Source of the DNA: Corallococcus sp. NCRR
Lineage (GTDB): Bacteria > Myxococcota > Myxococcia > Myxococcales > Myxococcaceae
DNA: 64,000 nucleotides
Direction of reading: 5' to 3'
NCBI RefSeq assembly: GCF_026965535.1
Contig: NZ_CP114039.1
Span: 1,302,001 to 1,366,000, forward strand
The notes under the pieces are model-generated. The model saw nothing but the letters and a program-made list of their open reading frames with translations, was not told the origin of the DNA and made no database searches. The position numbers were made by a program, and so were the translations under genes. Shown one piece after another: positions 42,005-50,705 of the stretch (its first letter is position 1; each line of letters opens with the position of its first letter).

Positions 42005-42897
42005 CGAGGCCCTGGCACGTGCCCCTGAGCCTGGTGGCCTGCTTCGTCCTCCTGGCCCCCGCCCTCTTCGTCCTCCGCCAGGTGCGGGAAGCCGGTGCCT
42101 CCTCCATTCCGGAGCCGGAGGGCCTGGTCCCCATGCTGACCTACGACGAGCGGATGCGGCGGGTGACCTACCACTACACCTGTTCGAAGCAGACCGACTG
42201 TGAGGCCCCTCTCGTCTGTTACCGCGACGTCCGCTTCCGGCGCTATTGCACGGACAGCGCCTGCACGACCGACAGTCAGTGCCCCGAAGGGCAACGATGC
42301 ACGAGCCTGCCGGTCCTCAGCGCGGGCGGAGTCCTGGTCAGGCTCTGCGCGCTCGTCGGCATCCGCCAGGAGGGAGAGCCCTGCCTGGAGACCGCTTTCG
42401 ATGCGACCTCCGCCTGCAGGGCGGAGTCCGAGTGCGTGGGCAGGGATGGCTACTGTGCTCGTGCCTGCACCCCTGGCCAACCCGGGACGTGTTCAGAGGG
42501 ATTCTTCTGCGCGGACGTGAAGCCGAAGCCCTCGTGTCTCCCCACCTGTGAGGAGCGCGGCTGCCCGCAGGGGGAGCGCTGTGTCCCATTCGAGGAGGGC
42601 ACCTCCATCTGCGCATCCATCCATGGTCCGAACTGTCTGGACACACCGTGTCCCGATGGCCGCAAGTGCGAGTGGATCTCGCACCCGGAGTTCCCGGGCA
42701 AGGTCTGGGCGGAGTGCGTTCATCGCTGCTCCGAAACGAACCCGACGTGCGGCGAAGGCCAGGTCTGCGACCGCTATCACTGCCTCCAGGCCTGCGACCC
42801 GGACGAGCCCAACCCCTGCGACGAGGGCTTCCACTGCGACCGGCGCGGCGAGAAGCTCCCGTGGTCCTGTCAGCCAGACTACTGGCACGGCCCCTGA
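42001..42897 (+). CDS. Membrane-anchored Cys-rich repeat protein
   Basis: Protein of 298 residues. One N-terminal hydrophobic helix (residues 8-30) anchors or exports it. The rest has about 30 Cys in repeats of the kind (S/D)xCPxGxxCxxx, similar to those of TraA and other myxobacterial surface proteins (TDSQCPEGQRC, GCPQGERC, TCGEGQVCDR). No enzyme motif. Translationally coupled to the small lipoprotein; probably a cell-surface pair. Confidence 0.78.
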   Translation: MTRPWHVPLSLVACFVLLAPALFVLRQVREAGASSIPEPEGLVPMLTYDERMRRVTYHYTCSKQTDCEAPLVCYRDVRFRRYCTDSACTTDSQCPEGQRCTSLPVLSAGGVLVRLCALVGIRQEGEPCLETAFDATSACRAESECVGRDGYCARACTPGQPGTCSEGFFCADVKPKPSCLPTCEERGCPQGERCVPFEEGTSICASIHGPNCLDTPCPDGRKCEWISHPEFPGKVWAECVHRCSETNPTCGEGQVCDRYHCLQACDPDEPNPCDEGFHCDRRGEKLPWSCQPDYWHGP

Positions 42898-43015
42898 TCA
42901 ACGCCCGACGCTCGGACTGCCCCAGGGTCGACACCTTCATGGCCCCGGGCGCACGGGATGTGGAGGGCCCGGGCGGGTTCCATCGTGAAGGCTCACCCCC
43001 AGGAGCCGCCTCCCG

Positions 43016-43597
43016 ATGAAACCGTCCTCCGCCTTCCAGCTCGCCCCTCCCGTCCCCTCTCGGGAAGCCGAAGACCCGTGGCCCTTCGCCGCGCACGGCT
43101 GCGTGCGCAGCCGCGACGACGTCACCCTGTCCGCGCTTCCCCGCGCGCGCTACCGCTCCGCCCTGGAGATTGGCGGCGCCATCGGCCTGCTCACGGAGAA
43201 GCTCCAGGCCCGTTGTGACACCCTGCTCTCCCTGGAGACCTCCGACTCCGCCCAGGCCCGCGCCATCCACCGCTGCCGCCACCTGTCGCACGTGCGCTTC
43301 GAGCGCATGAACGTGCCGGACCGCTACCCGGAGGGGACCTTCGACCTCACCCTGCTGTCCGGGCGCGGCGCCTGGTGGAGCCTCCCGGAGATGGCGCTCG
43401 CGCAGCAGCGCATCCTGGAGCACCTGGAGCCCGGCGGGCACCTGGTCCTCGTGCACTGGACCGGCCAGACGCGCGACATGCGCTGCAGCGGCCACGAGGT
43501 CCACGACGCCTTCCGCCGGCTCACCCCCAGGCACCTGCGCCACCTGCGCGGCGAGATGGAGGGCACCTGGCGCCTGGACGTCTTCGAACGGCTTTGA
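43016..43597 (+). CDS. SAM-dependent methyltransferase, NodS-like
   Basis: Protein of 193 residues. The SAM-binding motif I is ALEIGGAIGLLTEKL near residue 50, where active enzymes have EhGxGxGxxT, followed by LLSLETSDSAQARA (motif II acidic residue) and FDLTLLSGRGAWW. Size and layout fit the NodS group of small-molecule methyltransferases. Substrate unknown. Confidence 0.75.
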   Translation: MKPSSAFQLAPPVPSREAEDPWPFAAHGCVRSRDDVTLSALPRARYRSALEIGGAIGLLTEKLQARCDTLLSLETSDSAQARAIHRCRHLSHVRFERMNVPDRYPEGTFDLTLLSGRGAWWSLPEMALAQQRILEHLEPGGHLVLVHWTGQTRDMRCSGHEVHDAFRRLTPRHLRHLRGEMEGTWRLDVFERL

Positions 43598-43654
43598 ACG
43601 CCCTGGGTGAATCCCGTCCCCCACCCGGCCCGGGCAGGCGGTAGAAGGGACGGC

Positions 43655-44425
43655 ATGGAACTCGGAATCACGGGAAAGTCGGCGCTCGTCACCGGCAGCA
43701 GCAAGGGCATCGGGCGGGCCATCGCCATGGTGCTGTCGCGCGAGGGCGCCCGGGTGTGCGTGTGCGCGCGCAACCCGGAGCCGCTGGAGGTGCTCGCGAA
43801 GGAGCTGCGCTCCGAGGGCGCCCAGGTGGCCACGGTCGTCACCGACGTGGCCACGCAGGAGGGCGCGTACCTGGCGGTGGACTCGGCGGTGCGCGCCTTT
43901 GGCGGCATCGACATCCTGGTGAACAACGTGGGCGGCAGCGGCGGCGCGGGCGCCTTCGACGCGGCCAGCACCCAGCAGTGGAACGACGTCCTCCAGCGCA
44001 ACCTGATGTCCGCCGTGTGGTGCAGCCAGCGCGCGGTGCCGGTGATGCGCCAGATTGGCGGCGGCAGCATCGTGCACATCAGCTCCATCTTCGGCCGCGA
44101 GTACGCCACCAGCGCGCCCTACAGCGCGGCCAAGGCGGGCCTCATCGCGCTCACGAAGGAGATGGCCGTGGACCTGGCGTCCCACCGCATCCGCGTCAAC
44201 GCCGTGGCCCCGGGCTCCATCTTCTTCCCCGGCGGCAGCTGGGACCGGCGCCAGCAGCACGACCCGGAGGCGGTGGCGAAGGTGGTGCGCGAGCAGATTC
44301 CCTGGGGCCGCTTCGGCACGCCCGAGGAGGTGGCGGACGTGGTCGCCTTCCTTTGCTCGGAGCGGGCGAAGTGGGTGACGGGCTCCACCCTGCCCGTGGA
44401 CGGCGGCCAGGGCCGTGCCTACTGA
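43655..44425 (+). CDS. Short-chain dehydrogenase/reductase (SDR)
   Basis: NAD(P)-dependent oxidoreductase of 256 residues, classical SDR: TGSSKGIG cofactor motif (residue 13), NNVGG in place of NNAG (near 90), catalytic Ser in HISSIFG, and YSAAK (Tyr/Lys near 157). FabG-like in appearance. AAGGGA lies 5 nt before the ATG. Substrate not determinable; lipid or polyketide metabolism is common for this group. Confidence 0.92.
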   Translation: MELGITGKSALVTGSSKGIGRAIAMVLSREGARVCVCARNPEPLEVLAKELRSEGAQVATVVTDVATQEGAYLAVDSAVRAFGGIDILVNNVGGSGGAGAFDAASTQQWNDVLQRNLMSAVWCSQRAVPVMRQIGGGSIVHISSIFGREYATSAPYSAAKAGLIALTKEMAVDLASHRIRVNAVAPGSIFFPGGSWDRRQQHDPEAVAKVVREQIPWGRFGTPEEVADVVAFLCSERAKWVTGSTLPVDGGQGRAY

Positions 44426-44467
44426 ACCCGGTTGCGGTATGCAGTCCGCGCGAATGAGGCCAACGCA

Positions 44468-44995
44468 TTGCTGAAGCTCTACAAGAAGGACGGCGACACC
44501 CTGCGCTACTGGGAGGCGTGGGAGCACGAGGGCGTCGTCACGGTGCACTGGGGCACCGTCGGTGATGGCGGCGAGCAGAAGACCGTTCCCGTCCCCCCGG
44601 ACGAGGACCCCGACATGGTCATCGCCCAGGAGGCCGAGGCCCTGGTGGACGCCGGCTACGACGAGCCCGAGCCGGACGCCCTGTCCGTGCTGCTCGTCGA
44701 ATACACCGTGCAGGGCAAGGGCACCGGCCACGACTTCGAGCAGCGCAACGCCGTGGAGGAATTGCTCACGGACGCGCTCGGCTGGACGGGCAACGGCGAG
44801 GTGGAGGGCGGCGAGACGGAACAGGGCGTCATGCGCGTGCACTGCCGCGTGATGGACCCCGACACGGCCGCGCGCACCGTGGTGGAGGCCCTGGATGCGG
44901 AGGAGCTGCTCGAAGGGGCCCGCGTGCTGGTGGCGCGAGGCGACGACAAGCCCCGCGTCGTGCACCCGCCGCTGTTCCCCGTGCTCAAGTCGTAG
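44468..44995 (+). CDS. WGR-domain-like protein
   Basis: Protein of about 175 residues. The N-terminal 60 resemble the WGR fold (LYKKDGDTLRYWEAWEHEG, then VTVHWGTVGDGGEQK), a nucleic-acid-binding module also found in PARPs; the central WGR reads WGT here. The remainder is acidic and unknown. I take the TTG that has GAGG 9 nt upstream; a TTG 36 nt earlier is possible. Its last 11 nt overlap the cydB stop region on the other strand. Confidence 0.65.
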   Translation: MLKLYKKDGDTLRYWEAWEHEGVVTVHWGTVGDGGEQKTVPVPPDEDPDMVIAQEAEALVDAGYDEPEPDALSVLLVEYTVQGKGTGHDFEQRNAVEELLTDALGWTGNGEVEGGETEQGVMRVHCRVMDPDTAARTVVEALDAEELLEGARVLVARGDDKPRVVHPPLFPVLKS

Positions 44996-45998
44996 CCTGC
45001 TGGCCCCGGGGCCCGAAGACGCGGAACAGCAGCACCAGCGACGGCACCACCGTCACCAGCCCCACCCCGAGCGCCACCAGGAGCAGCCGCTGCACCACCG
45101 GCTGCGCCGCGGCGCTCTGCAGCGTCAGGTGCGGGTAGACGAGGTACGGCGCCTGCGACACCGCCCACCCCAGCACGATGAGCCCGCCCTGCGTGGCCGC
45201 CGCCACCCGCGCGGCCCGGAAGCGCCGCGTCCACAGGAGCGCGAACGCCGTCACCGCCGCCACCGCCGTGCCGGTGTGCAGCGCCAGCGCGAACGGCGTC
45301 TGGATGAGGCCCGTCCACACCCGGGGCGCCCCCTCGCGCGACAGCAGCAGGACGGCCAGGGCCAGCGGGAACAGGAGCCCGCCCGTCACCAGCGCCCGGC
45401 GCCGGAAGTCCTCCGCCAGCTCCGGCGTGCGTGCCTCATGCGTGAGGTACACGGCCGCCAGGAACGCGAACAGCCCCAGCGTCAGCACGCCCACCGACAG
45501 CGCGAAGGGCGACAGCCACGACGCGAAGAAGCCGCTCACCACCGCGTGCCCCTGCATGCGGATGGCGTCGCTGGCCACCGCGCCCACGCACATGCCCAAG
45601 AGCAGCGGGGCCACCACGCTCGCCACGCTGAACACCACGCCCCAACGGCGCTCCACCGCGTCCCCGCGCGTGTCGTAGGCGCGGAAGGTGAACGCCGTGC
45701 CCCGGAACACGATGCCCAGCACCAGCAGCGTCAGGGGCACGTGCAGCGCCACGCTCAGCGCCGCGAACGCGCGCGGGAAGCCGCTGAAGAGCAGCACCAG
45801 CCCCACGATGAGCCAGACGTGGTTCACCTCCCACACCGGGCCGATGGCGTGGGCGATGAGCGCGCGCTGCTCCGCCTTGCGAGGCCCGCGCGCCAGCAGG
45901 TCCCACACCCCGCCGCCGAAGTCCGCCCCGCCCAGCAGCGCGTACAGCACGAACGTGCCCGCCACCGCGAGCCCCAGCACCGTCGTCTCAATGGGCAT
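44985..45998 (-). CDS. cydB: Cytochrome bd ubiquinol oxidase subunit II
   Basis: Inner-membrane protein of 337 residues with about eight to nine transmembrane helices. Opening GLAVAGTFVLYALLGGADFGGGVWDLLA and GPVWEVNHVWLI are hallmarks of CydB. Partner of CydA in quinol oxidation and reduction of O2 to water at low oxygen. Overlaps cydA by 11 nt, so the two are coupled. Confidence 0.93.
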   Translation of the reverse strand: MPIETTVLGLAVAGTFVLYALLGGADFGGGVWDLLARGPRKAEQRALIAHAIGPVWEVNHVWLIVGLVLLFSGFPRAFAALSVALHVPLTLLVLGIVFRGTAFTFRAYDTRGDAVERRWGVVFSVASVVAPLLLGMCVGAVASDAIRMQGHAVVSGFFASWLSPFALSVGVLTLGLFAFLAAVYLTHEARTPELAEDFRRRALVTGGLLFPLALAVLLLSREGAPRVWTGLIQTPFALALHTGTAVAAVTAFALLWTRRFRAARVAAATQGGLIVLGWAVSQAPYLVYPHLTLQSAAAQPVVQRLLLVALGVGLVTVVPSLVLLFRVFGPRGQQATT

Positions 45999-47316
45999 GG
46001 GCCACCCCGTCTTTCGCGGGCAGCGTGCCCGCCACCTGCCGCCAGAGCACGAAGAGCACCGTCACCCCGAGGAACAGGTACACCGCCGTGAAGGTGAAGA
46101 ACGGCGCGGCCAGGTGCGGCACCGGCGTCACCGCCTCGCCCGTGCGCATCACGTCGCGGACGATCCACGGCTGCCGGCCCCACTCCGTGACGAGCCACCC
46201 CGCCTCCAGCGCCACCAGCCCCAGCGGCCCGGACAGCAGCCACGCGCGCATCATCCCCTTGCCGTGCGGCCACTCGCGGCCCCGCCACCGGCGCCACAGC
46301 GTGGCCAGCGCGAGCAGCGCCATCAGGCTGCCCGTGCCCACCATCACCTGGAAGGCCATGTGGACCTTGGCCACCGGGGGCCAGACGTCGCGGGGGAATT
46401 CGTTCAGGCCCTTCACCTCCGCGTTGGGGTCCGCGAACGCCAGGATGGAGAGCCCCTTCGGCAGGTCGATGGAGCCCGACACCGTGCGCTTCTCCACGTC
46501 CGGCCATCCGCCCACCCGCAGGGGCGCGCCCGCCTCCGTGTCGAAGTGCGCCTCCATCGCGGCCAGCTTCACCGGCTGCGCGCGCGCCACGTGCTTCGCG
46601 GACAGGTCGCCCACCAGCGGCTGCGCGAGCGCGGTGACGCACGCGAGCGGCAGCGCGATGGACAGCGCCTTCTTGTGGAACGCCGCGCCCGGGTGCTTCA
46701 GCATGATGAAGGCGTGGATGCCCGCCATCGCGAACGCGCTGGCCTGATAGCAGGACAGGAGCACGTGGGCCGTCTGGTACTGCCAGCCGGGGCTGAACAT
46801 GGCCACCAGCGGCTGCACGTCCGCGGGCCCCGCCGGCGTGGGCGTGAAGCCGGACGGGTTGTTCATGAACGTGTTCACCAGCGTGACGAAGAACGCGCTC
46901 GCCGCGCCGCTCACCGCCACCATCACGCCGCTGAACAGGTGCAGGCCCGGCGACACGCGCTCGCGGCCGTACAGGTAGATGCCCAGGAAGATGGCCTCGG
47001 TGAAGAAGGCCACGCCCTCCAGGCTGAAGGGCAGGCCAATCACTTCCCCGTAGCGGCCCATGAACTCCGGCCACAAGAGGCCCAGCTCGAACGAGAGCAC
47101 CGTCCCGCTCACCGCGCCCACCGCGAAGAGGATGGCGGTGCCCTTGGCCAGCTTCTCGCTGAGCTTCCGGTAGTCCGCGTCCCCCGTGCGCCGGTGCTTC
47201 AGGTCGCTCAACACCATCAGCACCGGCAACGCCACGCCGGCCGCCGCGAACACGATGTGGAACGCGAGCGAGAGCCCCATCTGCGCGCGCGCATAGAGCA
47301 GGTCCGTCATGGACAT
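45988..47316 (-). CDS. cydA: Cytochrome bd ubiquinol oxidase subunit I
   Basis: Haem-bearing subunit of 442 residues with nine helices. Haem ligands are the His of LSLAFHIVFA (near residue 19), the His of IHAFIMLKH region (near 185) and a Met after GTGSL. GRQPW with WLVTEWGRQPWIV is the CydA signature. The Q loop is short, as in CIO-type oxidases rather than the long form of E. coli. Start is ATG at 47316; an ATG two codons on is equivalent; neither has a strong ribosome site. Confidence 0.93.
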   Translation of the reverse strand: MSMTDLLYARAQMGLSLAFHIVFAAAGVALPVLMVLSDLKHRRTGDADYRKLSEKLAKGTAILFAVGAVSGTVLSFELGLLWPEFMGRYGEVIGLPFSLEGVAFFTEAIFLGIYLYGRERVSPGLHLFSGVMVAVSGAASAFFVTLVNTFMNNPSGFTPTPAGPADVQPLVAMFSPGWQYQTAHVLLSCYQASAFAMAGIHAFIMLKHPGAAFHKKALSIALPLACVTALAQPLVGDLSAKHVARAQPVKLAAMEAHFDTEAGAPLRVGGWPDVEKRTVSGSIDLPKGLSILAFADPNAEVKGLNEFPRDVWPPVAKVHMAFQVMVGTGSLMALLALATLWRRWRGREWPHGKGMMRAWLLSGPLGLVALEAGWLVTEWGRQPWIVRDVMRTGEAVTPVPHLAAPFFTFTAVYLFLGVTVLFVLWRQVAGTLPAKDGVAHAH

Positions 47317-47346
47317 CAGTCTGCTTTATGCGCGCATTTTACGCAT

Positions 47347-47844
47347 TCAGGATTTCTTATCCTTGTCCGCAGGCACCTTGGCAACGGTCCGCGAGGGCAC
47401 CAGGGTCTGCATGGAGTTGCGGGCCACGGCGGTGGCGAGCGAGGTGGCGAAGATCATCACCACCTTGCGGCCCAGCTCCGCGCCCAGCGGCTTGTCCTCG
47501 ATGCTGGTGGCCACGCGGTCCGGGTGGGCCCAGGCGCGCTCCAGGGCCTTGCGGCGCATGCGGCGCACGCGCTCGTCGTGGTGACGGGCGCGGTAGATGG
47601 CGATGCCCACGCCCAGCCCCACCGCCACCAGGGCGGCGGCGCCCACGGTGAGGAGCAGGTCCTTGTTCTGGTTGACGTGGTAGCGCACGTCCGTGGCGCG
47701 GGTGCGCCGGCGGTCCAGCTCCTCCAGGGTGAGCAGCAGCTCGTCGCGGATGCGGTCCGCGGTCTGCTCCACCTGCTCGCGGTCACCCATGCGCTTGGTG
47801 ATGGCGTGGTCCACGTGCGCTTCGGTGTCGGGTGCCTGGCTCAT
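47347..47844 (-). CDS. DUF3618-type membrane protein
   Basis: Protein of 165 residues. The DUF3618 motif is visible: IRDELLLTLEELDRRR near residue 33, followed by VNQNKDLLL and one transmembrane helix (LTVGAAALVAVGLGVGIAIY). The charged tail is cytosolic. Such proteins usually sit beside YqjD/YqjE-like membrane genes, as here. It starts inside the stop of the holin-like gene (4-nt overlap) and ends 30 nt before cydA, with which it may be cotranscribed. Confidence 0.82.
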   Translation of the reverse strand: MSQAPDTEAHVDHAITKRMGDREQVEQTADRIRDELLLTLEELDRRRTRATDVRYHVNQNKDLLLTVGAAALVAVGLGVGIAIYRARHHDERVRRMRRKALERAWAHPDRVATSIEDKPLGAELGRKVVMIFATSLATAVARNSMQTLVPSRTVAKVPADKDKKS

Positions 47845-48245
47845 TGCAGCGTCTCCCGGGTCATCTGGAAGTCCGTCTTCAGGCGCTCCTGGGTATGGAC
47901 CAGCGGCTTCTTGGGAATCCGCTTGGTGCCCAGGAACAGGAGGAGGCCGGCCACGGCCAGCAGCACCGCGCCCACGATGAGCACGCCCACGGCGGCCCCC
48001 AGGGGCAGCGCCAGGCCCAGCGCGACGAACAGCACGGCCAGCGACGTGAGGGCCAGCACGGCCCCGGCGCCCAGGAAGATGCCCGCCAGCTTGGCTGCCT
48101 GCAGCTCCTGCTTCAGCTCCTTCTTGGCGTGCATCACCTCCGCCTTCACCAACAGGCGGGTCTCCGACAGCGCGTGCCGGATGAGTTCGGGGGTGGAGAG
48201 CGTCTCCAGCTGGCTGCGCTCCAGGCGTTCTGATTCAAGGTCCAC
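47841..48245 (-). CDS. Holin-X/YqjE-like small membrane protein
   Basis: Protein of 134 residues with two adjacent transmembrane helices (FLGAGAVLALTSLAVLFVALG and a second from GVLIVGAVLLAVAG) between amphipathic ends; N-terminal STPELIRHALSETRLLVKAEV is typical of the group often labelled phage holin. No phage genes are nearby, so a membrane or stress role is more likely than lysis. First gene of the unit with the DUF3618 protein. Confidence 0.8.
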   Translation of the reverse strand: MDLESERLERSQLETLSTPELIRHALSETRLLVKAEVMHAKKELKQELQAAKLAGIFLGAGAVLALTSLAVLFVALGLALPLGAAVGVLIVGAVLLAVAGLLLFLGTKRIPKKPLVHTQERLKTDFQMTRETLQ

Positions 48246-48439
48246 GACCGTGCCTCCGACAGGATGACTTCACGGGGAATCACCGACGGCCGCCTGCCTG
48301 GCGTCCCGGCTGTCCCCGGTCTGTCCCTGAAGGTGGTCAGGAAGGGTGTGTGGGAGAAGTCCCGCCGCACACCCCATCCGCGTCCGGCTGCCTGCCTGGT
48401 GCCCCAGCCCTCCCGGGCGGGGCGGCCGGCCGCCAGGGC

Positions 48440-49471
48440 CTAGCGGCGGGTCTTCTGGTGCGCGATCGCCGTGGCCAGCGTCTCGCGCACCTGCCGGGCC
48501 CGGAACAGGCGGTCCGCGGTGTCCAGCAGGTTCTCCGCGTACAGCACCTGCTTGCGCAGGCGGGCCGGGATGGCGCGGGTGCCCAGATGCGCGCCCAGCA
48601 GGGCGCCGGTGAGGGCCGCGGCCACGTCCGCCTCTCCGCCGCAGCGCAGCGTGAGGACCACGGCCTCGCGGAAGTCGTGCGGCACCTTCAGCGTCGCGTA
48701 CAGCGACGTGAGCAGCACCGGCACCACGTGGCACGGCAGGCCGTCCACGCCCTTCAGCTCGCTGGGGGGCACGCCCACCTTGCGCAGCTGGTTGAGCGCG
48801 CGCTGGGTGTCCCAGGTGAGCAGGCGCGGCAGGTGGCGGATCTCCTCCGCCAGGTTCTTGTCGTGCACGGCGGTGGACAGCGCCAGGGCCTCGCAGAAGG
48901 CCGCGGGCGTGAGGGCCTCCTGCTCCATGCCCAGCGCCACGGCCTGCGCGAACGCGGCGGCGGCGGCGGCGCAGACCGGGTCCTTGTGCGTGATGACGGT
49001 GAGTACGCCCGCGTCGTGCGGCAGGCGCGCGCGCTGGCCGCTTTCGAAGAGCCCCACCACCAGCGCGCGGCTGAGCACCGACGGGCACTTCGTGCCGAGC
49101 GGAGCCCCCGCGCTCATCCACGGCGTACCGCCCGCCAGCCGCTGCAGCGCCTCCGACAGGCTGCGCGGCGGCTGGAGGATGATGCCCTCCTGCCACAGCC
49201 ACGCCAGGTGCAGCGCCGCGCTGCGGCCGTCCACCTTGCCCTCGCGGATGACGCTCTCCGCGGCCGCGAGCAGCAGCTGCGTGTCGTCGCTGAACTGGCC
49301 CTTGGCGAACTTGCCGCGCGGCCGGGGCGCGAAGTCCTCCGCCAGGCCGGGCAGCCGCGCCAGGCTCGCCGGGGGGATGCCCCTCAGCGGAAAGCCGAGC
49401 GCATCCCCGATGGCGAGCCCCAGGAATGCCGCGTGAAAACGGTCCTGGCGGTCTGCGGGAGTCAGCGGCAT
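48440..49471 (-). CDS. ADP-ribosylglycohydrolase family protein with altered C-terminal metal motif
   Basis: Protein of 343 residues of the DraG/ARH fold. First metal motif SDDT is at residues 61-64 (KGQFSDDTQ), GLAIGDALG near 17. The second motif, normally GGDTDT, reads CGGEADVAAALTGALLGA near 277: Glu replaces the first Asp. It could remove ADP-ribose from proteins, or have another glycohydrolase activity. I start at the ATG of MPLTPAD; the longer frame upstream is not convincing. Single gene. Confidence 0.85.
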   Translation of the reverse strand: MPLTPADRQDRFHAAFLGLAIGDALGFPLRGIPPASLARLPGLAEDFAPRPRGKFAKGQFSDDTQLLLAAAESVIREGKVDGRSAALHLAWLWQEGIILQPPRSLSEALQRLAGGTPWMSAGAPLGTKCPSVLSRALVVGLFESGQRARLPHDAGVLTVITHKDPVCAAAAAAFAQAVALGMEQEALTPAAFCEALALSTAVHDKNLAEEIRHLPRLLTWDTQRALNQLRKVGVPPSELKGVDGLPCHVVPVLLTSLYATLKVPHDFREAVVLTLRCGGEADVAAALTGALLGAHLGTRAIPARLRKQVLYAENLLDTADRLFRARQVRETLATAIAHQKTRR

Positions 49472-49894
49472 CGGAGGGGCGGAGATTACCCGAGCCTCAG
49501 CCAAGGACGAGCACCGAGATGAACGCTGCATGGGCGCGCGACGCGATGGCGGATCGAACATGGGGCCTTGACGTGCACGAAGCGGGTGCGGTGGAGCGCT
49601 GGACAAGAAAGGTCCCGCTGGATTGCACCACGCGCGTCGCCACTGTCCGCCTCCTCCGCCGCAACCACGGCGCAACCGGGGGCGCGGTAGCTATCGCATC
49701 CCGCTGCGTTTCAGCAAGCAGGCGAGCCCGTTGAAACGCGCGAGCACGCATGCATGTCCAACTTCGAATGCTGCGCATGGACCGAAAGGGACGCACGGGT
49801 GGACCCGTGCGCGTGCGCCGCCCACGGGCTCAGGTGTTCACCTTGACGCGGGCGACTTCACTTCATCCAGGCGACGCACGTGCATGCGCGCGGA
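49472..49894. other. Gene-free stretch with a strong palindrome
   Basis: About 420 nt with no reading frame I can support and mixed composition. At 49792-49811 is CGCACGGGT-GG-ACCCGTGCG, a perfect 9-bp inverted repeat. It could be an operator or a terminator for the small gene that ends at 49895. Confidence 0.5.
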
Positions 49895-50164
49895 TCACGC
49901 GTCGTCGCGGCCCAGGTTCACCACCGCCATCAGCCGCGCCACCACGGCCTCCGCGCCCTGGTGCAGCCGCGCGCCGTCCCACAGCGCGGGGGACGTGTGG
50001 CCGCCGCGCTCGCGCCAGTCCTGCTCCACCTCTTCGTAGGTGAGGTTGCGGAAGCGCACGCGGTCCTCCAGCGCGTGGTCCGTGACGAAGCGGCGCGCGG
50101 TGGCGGACGGTGGATCCGCGATGCGGTGGAACAGCTCCAGGACGGGCGAGTCGGGCGTGCTCAT
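49895..50164 (-). CDS. Small uncharacterised protein
   Basis: Protein of 89 residues, soluble, not recognised. It contains ELFHRIADPPSATARRFV and a YEEVEQDWRERGGH segment; no Cys. Codon use is like its neighbours. It lies just beyond the ATP synthase terminator and probably has its own promoter in that spacer. Confidence 0.65.
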   Translation of the reverse strand: MSTPDSPVLELFHRIADPPSATARRFVTDHALEDRVRFRNLTYEEVEQDWRERGGHTSPALWDGARLHQGAEAVVARLMAVVNLGRDDA

Positions 50165-50197
50165 TTCAGCGCCGCATCATGCGCCCTGGAACGCGAA

Positions 50198-50247
50198 AAG
50201 GGTGGAGCGCCGGCCCCCGTGCCGCGGGGCTTCGGAACTCCACCCTT
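50198..50247 (-). terminator. Rho-independent terminator of the atpD-atpC unit
   Basis: A 10-bp perfect outer stem, AAGGGTGGAG with CTCCACCCTT, encloses a second G/C stem (CCCCG/CGGGG). On the minus strand it is followed by TTTTCGCG, as expected of an intrinsic terminator after atpC. Confidence 0.75.
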
Positions 50248-50271
50248 CCGGTAGACCGCGAAGACAGGCCC

Positions 50272-50676
50272 CTAGCGGGACTCGGAGGCGCTGATGCGCG
50301 CGGCCTCGCGGCGCACCGCGGCCTGCTCCAGCGCGTAGCGCGCGTCTGCGGTGTTCAGGTCCTTGAGGCGCGCCTGGGCCTCTTCCATGCGGCGGCGGGC
50401 GCTCGCGACGTCGATGCCGGTGACGTGCTCGGCGGCGTCCGCCAGCACCAGCACCTTGTCGTTGCTCACCTCCACGAAGCCGCCGGCCACGAAGTAGCGG
50501 TCCTGCTTGCCCGCCTCGATGAGGGTGAGCGTGCCCGGCTCCACCAGCGACAGGAACGGCGTGTGGCCGGGACGCACGCCGAACAGGCCCTCTCCGCCCG
50601 GCACGATGGCCTCGTCGGCCTGCACGGACAGGATGCGCTTCTCGGGGGTGACGATCTCGACAGTCAGCTTGGCCAT
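50272..50676 (-). CDS. atpC: F0F1 ATP synthase subunit epsilon
   Basis: F1 epsilon subunit of 134 residues. The N-terminal beta-barrel shows VEIVTPEKRILS, VPGGEGLFGVRPGHTPFLS and the helical C-terminus ASARRRMEEAQARLKD. It couples rotation and inhibits ATP hydrolysis. Separated from atpD by one extra gene; followed by the terminator. Confidence 0.95.
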   Translation of the reverse strand: MAKLTVEIVTPEKRILSVQADEAIVPGGEGLFGVRPGHTPFLSLVEPGTLTLIEAGKQDRYFVAGGFVEVSNDKVLVLADAAEHVTGIDVASARRRMEEAQARLKDLNTADARYALEQAAVRREAARISASESR

Positions 50677-50705
50677 GAAGGTCCTCGTGCTACCGCACTA
50701 CCGCA

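Noticed and set aside
47841-48245. Prophage, suggested by the holin-like protein
   Set aside because: No integrase, capsid, tail or lysin genes nearby; the family is common in non-phage settings.
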